This document shows, piece after piece, positions 50,231-61,890 of a stretch of DNA of 64,000 bases. This stretch comes from an uncultured Alphaproteobacteria bacterium (GTDB lineage: Bacteria; Pseudomonadota; Alphaproteobacteria; HIMB59; GCA-002718135): contig CACHBB010000001.1 in the NCBI GenBank assembly GCA_902577945.1, positions 1 to 64,000 of the forward strand, written 5' to 3'. The number at the start of each line of letters is the position of its first letter. Positions within the stretch are counted from its first letter, which is position 1. A model generated the notes under the pieces. It saw nothing but the letters and a program-made list of their open reading frames with translations, had not been told where the DNA came from and ran no database searches. Made by a program: the position numbers and the translations under genes.

Positions 50231-51313
50231 TTTGCGAATACTATTTTTAAATATTTTTTTATTATAATATTTGAAGAGATTATCTACAACACGTTTTTTA
50301 CTAAATTTATTTTTCTTAAATAATAAAAACTTATTTAATAAATCATCTAGATTTTTAGTTTCAAAAATATATCCATTTTTTGTTTTATTTATAATTGTTC
50401 TCACACCATTTATATCACTTGAAATTACAGGTACTCCATAACTCATTGCTTCAAGTTGAACGATACCAAATGCTTCAAATGAATTAATACTAGGCAATAT
50501 AAATAAATCTATATTTTTATAGAAATACTCTTTTTGATTATTATCTAACTTCCCAACAAATTTAATAGATTTATTACTTGAACTTAATCTTTTTAATTTA
50601 TGTATATACTTAATAAATCTTTTATCACCGATATCACCAGCAATTATTAATTCGTGGTTAATATTTTTATCTCTAAGAATATTACTAAGAGATATAAGAT
50701 AGTTTAATCCCTTCTCTTCACAGATTCTTCCTAGAAAACCTATTCTTGTTTTATCTAACGAATTATCACTAAGAACTATATTTTTGTCTTCTACATATGG
50801 TGGTATTTCAATTATTTTATTAGGTAAATACTTATTAAATTTAATATTAATAAAATAATCTTTCGATAATACTACTATGTATTTTGAACATAAAGATGCA
50901 ATAAAGCCAAAGAAAAAAAAATATAATTTAAATATTTTCAAAGGAAGTGGAAATTCAGGTAAACAATGATAATGTATAATTGTATTTTTTTTTCTAATAA
51001 ATAATACTAATGGTAATATTTCTACAAGAGGTAAGTGGATATTTATATATTTATAATTTTTATAAATTTTTATAAATTTGAGTATTAGCGATAAACTAAA
51101 ATAACCTCTAGATATTTTAAAAAGTGGCTTACATCTTATAATTTCAATATTACCGGAGGATTCAAGACTATCTAATTCACTACTATGCTTAGTTGTTAAA
51201 ACCGTTATTTTATAATCATTTTCTAATATACCAATGAATTGATTAATATAAGTTACAATTCCACTAATGTGAGGCTTATAAAAATCAGTTACTATTAATA
51301 TTTTTTGTTGCAT
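50222..51313 (-). CDS. Glycosyltransferase family 4
   Basis: DFYKPHISGIVTYINQF; IGFLGRICEEKGLNYLI; EAFGIVQLEAMSYGVPVISSDINGV. Confidence 0.87.
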   Translation of the reverse strand: MQQKILIVTDFYKPHISGIVTYINQFIGILENDYKITVLTTKHSSELDSLESSGNIEIIRCKPLFKISRGYFSLSLILKFIKIYKNYKYINIHLPLVEILPLVLFIRKKNTIIHYHCLPEFPLPLKIFKLYFFFFGFIASLCSKYIVVLSKDYFINIKFNKYLPNKIIEIPPYVEDKNIVLSDNSLDKTRIGFLGRICEEKGLNYLISLSNILRDKNINHELIIAGDIGDKRFIKYIHKLKRLSSSNKSIKFVGKLDNNQKEYFYKNIDLFILPSINSFEAFGIVQLEAMSYGVPVISSDINGVRTIINKTKNGYIFETKNLDDLLNKFLLFKKNKFSKKRVVDNLFKYYNKKIFKNSIRKLF

Positions 51314-52169
51314 TAAGTTTATCGATTAAATATTTATTTGTGGGAGCATGGGCAACATTATAATTAAATAGTTCGTAGTTTGAAGGCGAATATAACTGTT
51401 CAAGACTTTGGCCTAATGTTTTGCATTTTTTGACTAAATCTTTTCTAACAAAAAAAGCATTTGAACCAGTTATATTTGTTGCAACTAAATTATAACCTTT
51501 TTTATTCATCATTTCATTAATAGAAGCTAGAGAAGAACCCATATAATCGTTAAATTCCCACTTAAAGTTTTTATATTTATTAATTTCCAATTTTAAATTG
51601 TTTCTAAATTTAGAATTATATTCAATACATATTAGCCTAGGATCAATTACTTTTAAGAATTTTACACAATCTATGTCATAAGAATCAATATCGATACTAA
51701 AAAAATCAATTTCTTTATTAATAATATTTTTAATAATTTTCGAACTACCAATAACTTTATTAATATTATCTTTATCAATTTTATAAATTAATAAATCTAA
51801 TAATTCTTGATCATGATTAATTTTTCCTTTTAATTTATTGATATATTTTGATTTTATATCAATCCATATACCCTTCCAGTTTTTTAATAATAAATAATGT
51901 GTATTGTTTTCTATACAATCACCAATGCCTATTTCACAAAATATTTTATTTTTAGTTCCTATGTCTTTAAATATATCTTCAATTATTCCATCTTCTTCAT
52001 TCTGAGAGTAAACCTTGAAACCATTTAAAGCATATTGATTAATTGCTTGTGATCTTAATTTTTTATGAATTTCATTTACATATAACTTTGAAAGAAACTC
52101 ATTATTTGTTTTATTTGTTAAAAAAAGTTTAAATTTTCTAATTAAATTATAATAAATTGTATATAGCAT
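51285..52169 (-). CDS. Putative SAM-dependent methyltransferase-like protein of a glycan cluster (FkbM-like region)
   Basis: YSQNEEDGIIEDIFKDIGTKNKIFCEIGIGDCIENNTHYLLLKNWKGIWIDI; DFFSIDIDSYD. Confidence 0.5.
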   Translation of the reverse strand: MLYTIYYNLIRKFKLFLTNKTNNEFLSKLYVNEIHKKLRSQAINQYALNGFKVYSQNEEDGIIEDIFKDIGTKNKIFCEIGIGDCIENNTHYLLLKNWKGIWIDIKSKYINKLKGKINHDQELLDLLIYKIDKDNINKVIGSSKIIKNIINKEIDFFSIDIDSYDIDCVKFLKVIDPRLICIEYNSKFRNNLKLEINKYKNFKWEFNDYMGSSLASINEMMNKKGYNLVATNITGSNAFFVRKDLVKKCKTLGQSLEQLYSPSNYELFNYNVAHAPTNKYLIDKLNATKNINSN

Positions 52170-52182
52170 TAATAAATTTTAA

Positions 52183-53982
52183 TTATTCTTTCATCTTAAG
52201 CGCATTTAAAAATGTATTTTGTGGAATATCCACTTTTCCAAATTGTCTCATTCTTTTTTTACCTTTTTTCTGCTTATCAAGAAGTTTATTTTTTCTTGTT
52301 ACATCTCCACCATATAACTTTTGAGTAACATCTTTTCTGAATGAGGCAACTGTTTCTCTAGCTATTATTTTGCCTCCAATTGCTGCTTGAATTGCAACTT
52401 TAAATTGTTGCCTTGGTATTAAATCTTTTAATCTCTCGCATAATGCCCTTCCTCTTTGCTCAGATCTATCTTTATGCACTATTAATGAAAGAGCATCCAC
52501 TGGATCTCCGTTTATTAATATACCAACTTTAACTAAATTATTAATTTCATACCCAGTAATTTCGTAATCAAAACTTGCATATCCTTTTGTCATAGATTTT
52601 AACCTATCATAAAAATCAAATACTACTTCATTCAATGGCAGTTTATATTCTACTAAAGGTCTATTACCTGCATAACTCATATTTAGTTGAATTCCTCTTT
52701 TTGATGTACATAATTCAAGAACAGATCCAAGATATTCTTCAGGTACAATTATTGTAGCTTTTATCCAAGGTTCAGAAATATTTTCTACTTTTACTGGATC
52801 AGGCATATCTGTAGGATTATGTAAATTTATTACAGACTCATCTTTCATTTTAATTTTATAAACAACTGAAGGCGCGGTAGTAACAAGTTCTAAATTAAAC
52901 TCTCTTTCAAATCGATCTCGTATTATTTCTAAGTGTAATAACCCCAAAAAACCACATCTAAACCCATATCCAAGTGCTGGACTAACTTCTGGCTCATATG
53001 AAAAACTAGAATCATTTAAAGCAAGTTTAGCCATACTATCTCGCATATGCTCAAAATCATCAGAATCTACTGGAAACATTCCACAAAAAACAACAGGTTG
53101 AGAAGGTTTAAAACCAGGCAAAACTTCATCTGTTGGATATCTATCATCAGTTATTGTATCACCAACTTTACAGTCAGATACACTTTTAATACCTGAATTA
53201 ATAAAACCAATTTCACCAGGTCCTAGTGTTTCCACCTCAGTGGCTTTGGGTGAAAATACACCTACTCTATCAATAGTATAAGTAGCTCCAGTAGCCATAA
53301 ATCTAATTTTTTGATTTTTTTTTAAATTACCATTTACAACCCTTACCAATACGACAACACCTAAATAACTATCATACCAACTATCAACAAGCATGCACTT
53401 GAGAGGACTGTTTAAATCTCCAGAAGGAGAAGGAAGAGAAACAATAATTTTGTTCAATAAATCCTCAATTCCTAATCCTGTTTTTGCTGAGACTAGAGAT
53501 GCATTCTCCGTATCTATACCTAAAACATCTTCAATCTGAGATTTGATTTTTTCAGGCTCTGAAGATGGTAAATCTATTTTATTAAGAACTGGCAAAATTT
53601 CATGATCATTATTTATTGCTTGGTATGCATTTGCAAGTGTTTGTGCTTCAACACCCTGAGTAGAATCTACAATTAGCAATGAACCTTCACAAGCTGCTAG
53701 AGATCTTGATACCTCATAGGAAAAATCAACATGACCTGGTGTATCCATAATATTTAAAATATATTCTTTTCCATCTTGTGATTTGTAAGTAAGTCTAACA
53801 GTTTGAGCCTTAATTGTTATCCCTCGTTCTCTCTCTAACTCCATTGAATCGAGAACTTGTTCTTTCATTTCTCTGTCAGTTAAACCTCCACAGAATTGTA
53901 TAAGTCTATCAGCTAATGTAGATTTACCATGATCAATATGTGCTACAATAGAAAAATTTCTTATAGAACTAAGTTCCGTCAT
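52183..53982 (-). CDS. lepA: Elongation factor 4
   Basis: [74 protein letters not shown]. Confidence 0.97.
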   Translation of the reverse strand: MTELSSIRNFSIVAHIDHGKSTLADRLIQFCGGLTDREMKEQVLDSMELERERGITIKAQTVRLTYKSQDGKEYILNIMDTPGHVDFSYEVSRSLAACEGSLLIVDSTQGVEAQTLANAYQAINNDHEILPVLNKIDLPSSEPEKIKSQIEDVLGIDTENASLVSAKTGLGIEDLLNKIIVSLPSPSGDLNSPLKCMLVDSWYDSYLGVVVLVRVVNGNLKKNQKIRFMATGATYTIDRVGVFSPKATEVETLGPGEIGFINSGIKSVSDCKVGDTITDDRYPTDEVLPGFKPSQPVVFCGMFPVDSDDFEHMRDSMAKLALNDSSFSYEPEVSPALGYGFRCGFLGLLHLEIIRDRFEREFNLELVTTAPSVVYKIKMKDESVINLHNPTDMPDPVKVENISEPWIKATIIVPEEYLGSVLELCTSKRGIQLNMSYAGNRPLVEYKLPLNEVVFDFYDRLKSMTKGYASFDYEITGYEINNLVKVGILINGDPVDALSLIVHKDRSEQRGRALCERLKDLIPRQQFKVAIQAAIGGKIIARETVASFRKDVTQKLYGGDVTRKNKLLDKQKKGKKRMRQFGKVDIPQNTFLNALKMKE

Positions 53983-56372
53983 TAATTTCTAATAATAGCT
54001 TCAAATGACTTTGAGACCTGGTCAATAATTTGTTTTGATAAATTTTCTATATCTTCATCTTTAAAAGTTTTATCAGTAGGTTGTAATAAAACTCTAATTG
54101 CAATACTTTTTTTATTATCAGGTAATTTATCTCCCTCATAGACATCAAATATTGTTACTTTATTAATTATAATCTTATCAATTTTTTTAACTTTGTTAAT
54201 AATTTCGTTTGCTTCAATTTCTTTTGGTAGCATAAATGCAAAATCTCTTTCAACCATTTGATATGGATTATTCGAAAACGATCCTCGAGATGAGGATTTA
54301 TTTTCTTGAAATTGGTAAATATTATCTAAATATATTTCAAATCCATAAACTTTAATACTTATATCCATTGTTTTTAGTAGAATCGGATGAAGTTCTCCAA
54401 ATTTTGCAACAACGTTTTTACCTAATCTTAATGTAGATGATTTACCAGGATGATAAATATTTCCTTCATTTTTATCATATAATAAATTATCAGTTGGAAC
54501 ATTTAAACGATTTAAGACACTAAATAGATCGGCTTTTGCACTAAAGACATCACTAAATTTTTTATTAGATAACCAATTCTCTTCGTCGATTGAACCATAT
54601 GTAATAGCTGAAGCAACATTTTCTTGATAGTCATTTAGAGATTTAGAAAAGTTTGGACCAACTTCAAAGATCTTAGCTCTTGTAAACATACGAGATTTAT
54701 TTTGATTAATTGCTTCTAAAAGATTAGGGATTGTTGAGGGTCTCATGGTATTTAAATCACTGCTAATAGGGTTTTGTAAATTAATGACATTATCAAATAA
54801 TACTTTTGCTTTATTTCCATCCATAAAAGACCATGTAACTACTTCTGAATAACCTTCTGCAGCAATAATTTTTTTAACTTTGTGATATGTTTTAATCGAA
54901 GACTTTAAAATTTGTTTTTTATCTTCTTCATTAATTATTTTTTTAAGTGGAATTTTATCAAAGCCATAAATTCTTATTATTTCCTCTACTATATCAGCTT
55001 CTCCAACAATATCTGGTCTAAATGTTGGTATTTCAATTTCTAGAATTGATTTGTTTTCTTTCACTTTAAATCCAAGAGAGCTTAAAATTTTAAATTGATC
55101 TTTAACATCAATATTAACACCTCCAAATGATTTGGTTTTATTAGTATCATATTTTATTTTATTAATTTTCGTTTTGGTTATTTCTGTAGCAACAAATTCA
55201 CTTGCTTCACCACCACATAATTCAAGTATCATTTGGCTTGCAGCTTCAACACCCCAATAAATTGATTCAGTGTCTATTCCTCTCTCAAAACGATATCTTG
55301 CGTCACTTTGTAAATTTATTTTTCTACCTGTCTTAGTAACTGATATAGGGTCAAATAAGGCCACCTCTAAAAAGACATTGTTTGTTTCCATACTACAACC
55401 ACTATTAAAGCCTCCCATAACGCCGCCTATGCCATGAAGTTTTCTGTTATCATCAGATATAACAATCATATCTTCAGTACATTTATAATTTATTTCATTA
55501 AGTGCTAAACATTCTTCATCTTTTTCTGCTAATCTCATGGTTAGATTTCCAGAGACTTTATCAGCATCATAAACATGCAATGGGCGACCTAAATCAAATG
55601 TTATATAATTTGTAATATCAACCAAAGCTGATATCGGACGAAGCCCAATAGCTGTCAATCTATCTTGAAGCCATTTAGGACTTTCAACGTTTTTAACATT
55701 TTTAAAATATCTACCAGAGACTCCTGGACATAGATTTTGATTTTTGAAATCTTTTTTCCATTTAATTGGACTTTTAAATTTCTCGTTTATTTTTTTAATT
55801 TTTAAATCCTTAAGTTTTCCCAGTCCTGCAGCAGCTAAATCTCTTGCTATTCCTCTCACAGATAAACAGTCAGATCTATTGGGTGTTAAATTTATTTCTA
55901 TAACAGGTTCACTAATCTTAAATATTTTATTAAATGATTCTCCTACTTTGTGTTTCGTATCTACTTCAATAATACCATCGTGCTCATCAGAAATACCCAT
56001 CTCTCTTTCAGAAACTAGCATTCCACAAGACTCAACACCTCTAATTTTTGTTTTTTTTAGATGCAGTTCTGTACCTGGGATATAACTATTTTCAGGAGCA
56101 AAAATTCCTAGCATACCCTGTCGTGCGTTTGGAGCACCACATACAACTTGGAATTCTCCACTTTTTGTTTTTACCTGACATACTTTTAATTTATCTGCGT
56201 CTGGATGTTTTTCTGCTTTAATAACTTTTGCAACACTAAAATCTTTAAATTCCTCAGATTTATCTTCAACATTTTCTATCTCTAATCCAATATTTGTTAA
56301 AGTGTCAGTTATAGTAGTTAAATCTGCAGAAGTATCTAAATGATCTTTTAGCCAGTCTAAAGTGAATTTCAT
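53982..56372 (-). CDS. pheT: Phenylalanyl-tRNA synthetase beta subunit
   Basis: N-terminal tRNA-binding domain, B3/B4, B5, anticodon-binding-like C-terminus; adjacent to pheS. Confidence 0.97.
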   Translation of the reverse strand: MKFTLDWLKDHLDTSADLTTITDTLTNIGLEIENVEDKSEEFKDFSVAKVIKAEKHPDADKLKVCQVKTKSGEFQVVCGAPNARQGMLGIFAPENSYIPGTELHLKKTKIRGVESCGMLVSEREMGISDEHDGIIEVDTKHKVGESFNKIFKISEPVIEINLTPNRSDCLSVRGIARDLAAAGLGKLKDLKIKKINEKFKSPIKWKKDFKNQNLCPGVSGRYFKNVKNVESPKWLQDRLTAIGLRPISALVDITNYITFDLGRPLHVYDADKVSGNLTMRLAEKDEECLALNEINYKCTEDMIVISDDNRKLHGIGGVMGGFNSGCSMETNNVFLEVALFDPISVTKTGRKINLQSDARYRFERGIDTESIYWGVEAASQMILELCGGEASEFVATEITKTKINKIKYDTNKTKSFGGVNIDVKDQFKILSSLGFKVKENKSILEIEIPTFRPDIVGEADIVEEIIRIYGFDKIPLKKIINEEDKKQILKSSIKTYHKVKKIIAAEGYSEVVTWSFMDGNKAKVLFDNVINLQNPISSDLNTMRPSTIPNLLEAINQNKSRMFTRAKIFEVGPNFSKSLNDYQENVASAITYGSIDEENWLSNKKFSDVFSAKADLFSVLNRLNVPTDNLLYDKNEGNIYHPGKSSTLRLGKNVVAKFGELHPILLKTMDISIKVYGFEIYLDNIYQFQENKSSSRGSFSNNPYQMVERDFAFMLPKEIEANEIINKVKKIDKIIINKVTIFDVYEGDKLPDNKKSIAIRVLLQPTDKTFKDEDIENLSKQIIDQVSKSFEAIIRN

Positions 56373-57431
56373 TTAAAGACCGGACCTTGTTTGATTATCT
56401 AATATACTAAAACCATAGTGATCTAACCATCTATAATTTAGATCAAAAAAACTTCTTAAATCTGAAATACCATATTTTAACATTGATAAACGTTCTATAC
56501 CCATTCCAAATGCAAAGCCTTGGTAAACTCTCGAGTCAATCTTGCAATTATCTAACACTACTGGATTAACCATTCCACACCCTAAGATTTCTAACCAGTT
56601 GTTTCCCTCACCTATTTTTATTTTATTGTTAACTTTAGTGTAAGCTACGTCCATTTCTGCACTTGGCTCAGTAAATGGAAAATAACTAGGACGAAAACGA
56701 TATTGTAAATTTTTAACTTCAAAAAATTCTTCAAGAAATGTGACTAATGTAGATTTCAAATCTACCATATTAGCATTTTGATTAACGACTAAACCTTCAA
56801 CTTGATGAAACATTGGAGCATGTGTTGCATCAGAGTCACTTCTATAAGTCCTGCCAGGAACAATTATTTTTATTGGTGGTTTTTTTGTTAACATCGTTCT
56901 TACTTGAACTGGACTAGTATGTGTTCGAAGTACATTGTTTTCCTGATTACCCTCAAGATAAAATGTATCCTGCATTTCTCTAGCAGGATGATGCTCTGGA
57001 ATATTTAATGCAGTAAAATTATTAAAGTCTGTTTCTATGTCTGGTCCTGTTTCAACTGAGTAATTTAGACTTCCAAATATTTCTATGATATTAAAAATTG
57101 TTTGACTAATTGGATGTATTTTACCAACTGTTTTAATATTAGGAGGCAAAGTAACATCAATGATTTCTTTATTAATTTTTTTTTCAATTTCAGATTTTTC
57201 TAGAATTGATTTTTGTTCTCTTAAATTTTCTTCAACAAATTTCTTGATTAGATTAATCTCCTGTCCTTTAGATTTTTTTTCTTCAATTGATAGTTTTGCT
57301 AAACCTTTAAGTGCTTCAGGGATGATCCCTTTTTTTCCTAAATAATATAGTCTTAATTTTTCTAAATCTTCAAAAGAATTTGAATTCCTTATTTTCTTTG
57401 AAATATCATTTTTATTTTCTACAAAAGCCAT
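56373..57431 (-). CDS. pheS: Phenylalanyl-tRNA synthetase alpha subunit
   Basis: HPARDMQDTFY-type motif (HPAREMQDTFYL), LRTHTSPVQVRTM, FHQVEGLVV, GFAFGMGIERLSMLKYG. Confidence 0.97.
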   Translation of the reverse strand: MAFVENKNDISKKIRNSNSFEDLEKLRLYYLGKKGIIPEALKGLAKLSIEEKKSKGQEINLIKKFVEENLREQKSILEKSEIEKKINKEIIDVTLPPNIKTVGKIHPISQTIFNIIEIFGSLNYSVETGPDIETDFNNFTALNIPEHHPAREMQDTFYLEGNQENNVLRTHTSPVQVRTMLTKKPPIKIIVPGRTYRSDSDATHAPMFHQVEGLVVNQNANMVDLKSTLVTFLEEFFEVKNLQYRFRPSYFPFTEPSAEMDVAYTKVNNKIKIGEGNNWLEILGCGMVNPVVLDNCKIDSRVYQGFAFGMGIERLSMLKYGISDLRSFFDLNYRWLDHYGFSILDNQTRSGL

Positions 57432-57460
57432 TTCTTTCTATTATATTTTATAAATAAAAA

Positions 57461-57814
57461 TTATCTAGCAGATTGAGCTTTATCAACTAATGCTTTAAAA
57501 GCATCAGGTTGATTAACAGCTAGATCAGCTAAGATTTTTCTATCAATTTCAATAGAAGATTTTTTTAAACCTGAAATAAATTGAGAATAAGTGAGTCCAT
57601 GCAATCTAACTCCAGCATTAATTCTCTGTATCCAAAGACCTCTAAAATCACTTTTTCTTTTTTTACGATCTCTGTATGCATATTGCATACCTCTCTCAAC
57701 AGCTTGAACTGCAACTCTGAATACATTTTTTCTTCTACCGTAATAACCTTTTGCTCTTTTGATAACTTTTTTGTGTCTTGCTCTTGCTGTAACACCTCTT
57801 GATACTCTTGCCAT
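57461..57814 (-). CDS. rplT: 50S ribosomal protein L20
   Basis: [35 protein letters not shown]. Confidence 0.97.
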   Translation of the reverse strand: MARVSRGVTARARHKKVIKRAKGYYGRRKNVFRVAVQAVERGMQYAYRDRKKRKSDFRGLWIQRINAGVRLHGLTYSQFISGLKKSSIEIDRKILADLAVNQPDAFKALVDKAQSAR

Positions 57815-57826
57815 AATTAATCTCCG

Positions 57827-58027
57827 CTACTTATTGTATGGTAACATATGATCAATCAAAGCAGAATCACCTGGTGACATAATTGCTGATCTTTTAGTGT
57901 TACGAATAAATTTGTTGGAACGTTTACTCATTCCATGTCTTTTTCCAGCAGGTTTAAATTTAATTTTTCCTGTTCCTGTTCTTGAAAATCTTTTTTTAAG
58001 ACTACTCTTAGTTTTAAGCTTGGGCAT
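57827..58027 (-). CDS. rpmI: 50S ribosomal protein L35
   Basis: [23 protein letters not shown]...HGMSKRS. Confidence 0.96.
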   Translation of the reverse strand: MPKLKTKSSLKKRFSRTGTGKIKFKPAGKRHGMSKRSNKFIRNTKRSAIMSPGDSALIDHMLPYNK

Positions 58028-58127
58028 TGAAATCTCCTTTATTAAAGTTTACCGTTAGGCTGCCCCGCAGGCCATAACAAGTTTTTTAGGCTTATACTTA
58101 TAAATAGATTTTTTGCAATATTTAGAA

Positions 58128-58667
58128 TTATTTAGCAACTTGAGGCACTAAAATCATCATTATTTGTTTACCCTCAAACTTAGGAGCTACCTCAACCTTT
58201 GCGTATTCTTCAACCTCTGAGGTAAGTTTTTTTAAGAGATCAAAGCCTAAATTTTGATGCTCCATCTCCCTGCCCTTAAAACGCATTGATACTTTAACCT
58301 TATTACCTCCCCCAATAAACTTTGAAAGAGCTTTTACTTTTACATTATAATCGTGTGTATCTATTCCAGGTCTCATTTTAATTTCTTTTACTTCAATTGT
58401 CTTTTGCTTTTTTTTAGCCTCTTTTTTACTTTTTTGTTCTCTATATTTTAATTTTCCATAATCAATAATCTTACAAACTGGAGGGTTTGCCTCTGGAGAC
58501 ACTTCAACTAGATCAAATCCCTCATCTTCAGCTTGAATAAGGGCTTCACGGATACTCAATATTCCCAATTGTTTCCCATTACTAGAAATTAGTCTAACCT
58601 CACTTGCAGTGATTTTCTCATTGATTCTTGGACCAAAATCTTTCTTTGTTTTGAAATTGACGGCCAA
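58128..58667 (-). CDS. infC: Translation initiation factor IF-3 (non-ATG start; ATT 58670 or TTG 58667)
   Basis: PRINEKITASEVRLI, EVSPEANPPVCKIIDYGKLKYREQKSKKEAKKKQ, IKMRPGIDTHDY. Confidence 0.95.
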   Translation of the reverse strand: MAVNFKTKKDFGPRINEKITASEVRLISSNGKQLGILSIREALIQAEDEGFDLVEVSPEANPPVCKIIDYGKLKYREQKSKKEAKKKQKTIEVKEIKMRPGIDTHDYNVKVKALSKFIGGGNKVKVSMRFKGREMEHQNLGFDLLKKLTSEVEEYAKVEVAPKFEGKQIMMILVPQVAK

Positions 58668-58823
58668 AATTATATAGAGATTATGTTATAGCTATTAATT
58701 AATAGCATATTAGGAAATTAAGTGTTTTGTCATATTTTGTTAGGATATAATCTCAAATGAAATTAAATTCAAGACCTGATTTTATAAAAAAATTAAATTG
58801 TCTTTGAATTATTAAATAGGATT

Positions 58824-59831
58824 ATGAAAATCTGTATAGTTAGAACTGATAAAATGGGTGATATGATACTTACTCTTCCAATAATACAAGGATTGAAGGA
58901 GGTTAATGAAGCTTATCAAATTGATGTTGTGTGTTCTAGTATAAATCAAAAAGTTTGTAATAAATTTAAAAATATAAATAATATTTTTTTACTTCAAAAT
59001 AATTTTTTTGGAATTTTCAAAACAATTACAACTTTAAGAAAAAATAAATATGATTATATTTTTACATTTAGCCCGGGAATTGTAAGTATATTAATATCTA
59101 TTTTTTCTAATAGTAGAATAAAATCTCTATTGATTTTAAAATCCAGATATAAAAATAACTATAAAAATAAGTTAATTGAAAGAATTTTTGGTAAAATTTT
59201 TTTTAATCAATGCTTAATAATTGATCGACGGTTAAGATATTCACAAAATAACTCAATACATCAAACCAAAATTATGATGGAATTAGTTACTAAAAATGGA
59301 TTAGACTTAAATGATGAGGCTGAAATAAAAAATATATTTGATTTGGATAAAATAAATTTTAGTTCTGAGAAACTATGCTTGATTCACTTATCCTCAAAAT
59401 GGATAAATAAATATTTTTCAGAACATCAATTTATGAATCTATTAGAAAATTTAAAAAAATTAAATATTAATATTCTGATGACAACTGATAGTACATCTCA
59501 AGACGTATTTTTTGAGATCTTTGAAAAATACGCGATAGTAACCAATGGCAACTTAAAAAATCTTAATGGTATAAATAAAATTTTAATCTTAGATCAGTTG
59601 GATTTTAATAATTGGATATCAATAATTAATTCATCATCATATGTAATCACACCTGAATGTGGATGCACACATGTTGCGTCACTTTCTGAGGCTAAACTTT
59701 GCGTAATTTATGATTCTGATAATGCTCCAAACATGATTGCAAATGAATATGCGCCTTGGAAAAAAAATTATACTAAAATATTTTCAAATAACCAAAATTT
59801 AGAAAAAGAATTAATATCATTTATTAATTAA
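58824..59831 (+). CDS. Glycosyltransferase family 9 (heptosyltransferase-like)
   Basis: IVRTDKMGDMILTLPIIQGL; YVITPECGCTHVASL. Confidence 0.8.
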   Translation: MKICIVRTDKMGDMILTLPIIQGLKEVNEAYQIDVVCSSINQKVCNKFKNINNIFLLQNNFFGIFKTITTLRKNKYDYIFTFSPGIVSILISIFSNSRIKSLLILKSRYKNNYKNKLIERIFGKIFFNQCLIIDRRLRYSQNNSIHQTKIMMELVTKNGLDLNDEAEIKNIFDLDKINFSSEKLCLIHLSSKWINKYFSEHQFMNLLENLKKLNINILMTTDSTSQDVFFEIFEKYAIVTNGNLKNLNGINKILILDQLDFNNWISIINSSSYVITPECGCTHVASLSEAKLCVIYDSDNAPNMIANEYAPWKKNYTKIFSNNQNLEKELISFIN

Positions 59832-60761
59832 TTTTTTATCATTTAAAAAATCTAAAACATAATTTACTGATATTGCCTCCATAGTATCACTTAAGATGTA
59901 GTGTCCATGCTTATATTCAGACAAATTTGATTTTGAGATAACATTATCTTGAGCTAAAAAAAGAATAGGTGATTTACTTAGAGCTGCTATGTGACCTGGA
60001 CCAGTATCATTGCTGATCACAAATTTACTTTTTTTTGCTACTGAGTAGATAACTTCAGGAGGTGACTTATCTGTTAAATCTATAATTTGTTGGCAAGCAC
60101 TACGTATGGTTGTTACTGTTTCTTTATCTGATTTTTGACCAACAACACAAATACGATAACCTTTTTTTTCTAGTAAACTTGCAAGTTTTGCAAAATTATT
60201 AGGCGACCATTGTTTATCTTTTCCTGATTTAGAAACGCCAGGTACCATTAAGATTATCTTATCTTCAATAATTGATGAAATATTTTTTAAAAGCCAATCT
60301 ATATTTTGGTTAATTTTATTTATACCAATTAATTTTAATTGGTTGTATAACCCATTTTGAGGAGATTCAGTTCCTTGAGGAGGAATTACATATTTAATAT
60401 CACAATTTGATCTAGATCCATTAATTTTTACCTTTGAAATAAGTTTTAATAATGCCCAGTAAAAATTTGTTCTTTTAGAATTCTGTAAATCTATTATTAG
60501 ATCATATTTACTTAGATTAATTTTAAAAATCACCCTTAAAGATTCTATTATTCCTCTTCTATTATCTCGAATAATTGTTTTAAAATAATTAGAGCTTTTT
60601 AAAAAATTTATGTATTTTTCCTCAGTAAGTAAATCAATAGTTGCATTGCTAAAATTTTTTTTAATTGAAGCCATGGCAAATAGAGAAAAGGCAATATCAC
60701 CAAGTGATCCATGCTTTACTACAAGTATATTATTAAATTGATTGTTGTTCATATAAATCAA
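59817..60761 (-). CDS. Glycosyltransferase family 9 (ADP-heptose:LPS heptosyltransferase-like)
   Basis: ILVVKHGSLGDIAFSLFAMASIKK; GVSKSGKDKQWSPNNFAKLA; VISNDTGPGHIAALSKSPILFL. Confidence 0.87.
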   Translation of the reverse strand: MIYMNNNQFNNILVVKHGSLGDIAFSLFAMASIKKNFSNATIDLLTEEKYINFLKSSNYFKTIIRDNRRGIIESLRVIFKINLSKYDLIIDLQNSKRTNFYWALLKLISKVKINGSRSNCDIKYVIPPQGTESPQNGLYNQLKLIGINKINQNIDWLLKNISSIIEDKIILMVPGVSKSGKDKQWSPNNFAKLASLLEKKGYRICVVGQKSDKETVTTIRSACQQIIDLTDKSPPEVIYSVAKKSKFVISNDTGPGHIAALSKSPILFLAQDNVISKSNLSEYKHGHYILSDTMEAISVNYVLDFLNDKKLINK

Positions 60762-61860
60762 CGTAGCTTTTTATCATTTGAGATTTTGAAAATGATTTTG
60801 ATATATACTCTTTACTTAGTGAAGAAAGATTAAAAAATTTTTCATCATCTAATTTTAAAATATTTTGAAGTTTTACAGGAATATCACTATATTTTAGAGG
60901 ATCTACTTTGTAGATGTCATCTAACTTCTCTAATTGATCCCTAACTCCTCCATAGTTAAATGAGAGTATCTTTTTTTTCATTATCAATGCTTCACTTATA
61001 ATTCTTCCAAATCCTTCAGCTTGTAAAGGAAAAGAGGCAATAATTGATGATAGATAGTATAAAATTTTTAAATCATCTCTAGACAGATTACCTATAATTT
61101 TGCAATTATGACTAAGGTTTAAGCTTTGAATTTTTTTCTGTAATTTTTCTGTATATGATTTATTTTTTGTGTCGCCTACAAAATACAATAAAAAATCATC
61201 ATTTTTCATCTTATTAAATATTTCTAAAAACTCAATTTGTCCTTTCCAGCTAGTTAACCTTGCTGGATAAAGTATAAGTTTTTTAAAAGTATCAATTTGG
61301 AATTTATTAATCAATTTATCTATTTTAAAATCTAAAATCTGTTTTTCAAAATATTTAACATCAACTCCTCTGTTAATTACTTTAATTTTTTTTGAGTCTA
61401 AATTGTATTTTGTACAAATTTCATTTTTTACATAATTTGAAATTGCAACAATTTGATCAACTTTTGATAATTGCTTATTATAGATTTTTTTTAAATAAGA
61501 ATTTCCACTATAAACATTATGGAATGTAGATATTGTTCTAAAGTTTTTATTTTTAATAAAACTTATAATCCATGCTGGCGCTCTTGATCGAACATGGACT
61601 ATATTTACATTTTGATCTATAATTATTTTTTTTAATTTATTTGCAATTATTGGATACCTAAAAAAATTTTTTGAATGAACTGCTAGTTGAAAATGAGCAG
61701 TATAATTTTTATTAATTTCATTAATTAAACGTCCTCCATTAGAAATAATACTATTTTTAAGCTTTAACTCAGATAAATAACTGGAAACATCAAGAGCACC
61801 TCTTTCTGCACCACCAGATTCTAGGGATGGAATTATTTGAGCTACATTAAATGATGACAT
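60733..61860 (-). CDS. Glycosyltransferase family 4
   Basis: IIPSLESGGAERGALDVSSYL; LYPARLTSWKGQIEFLEIF; EGFGRIISEALIMKKKILSFNYGG. Confidence 0.88.
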   Translation of the reverse strand: MSSFNVAQIIPSLESGGAERGALDVSSYLSELKLKNSIISNGGRLINEINKNYTAHFQLAVHSKNFFRYPIIANKLKKIIIDQNVNIVHVRSRAPAWIISFIKNKNFRTISTFHNVYSGNSYLKKIYNKQLSKVDQIVAISNYVKNEICTKYNLDSKKIKVINRGVDVKYFEKQILDFKIDKLINKFQIDTFKKLILYPARLTSWKGQIEFLEIFNKMKNDDFLLYFVGDTKNKSYTEKLQKKIQSLNLSHNCKIIGNLSRDDLKILYYLSSIIASFPLQAEGFGRIISEALIMKKKILSFNYGGVRDQLEKLDDIYKVDPLKYSDIPVKLQNILKLDDEKFFNLSSLSKEYISKSFSKSQMIKSYVDLYEQQSI

Positions 61861-61890
61861 TTTATTAAAATATAAGTATTTGTATCAAAG

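Noticed and set aside
55744-56085. 113-aa + strand ORF
   Set aside because: Antisense to pheT.
57565-57802. 76-aa - strand and 73-aa + strand ORFs
   Set aside because: Alternative frames over rplT, which is unambiguous.
58050-58075. GC-rich hairpin-like GGCTGCCCCGCAGGCC between rpmI and infC
   Set aside because: Stem is short and bulged; could be an L20-type leader or terminator, but I cannot support a specific call by eye.
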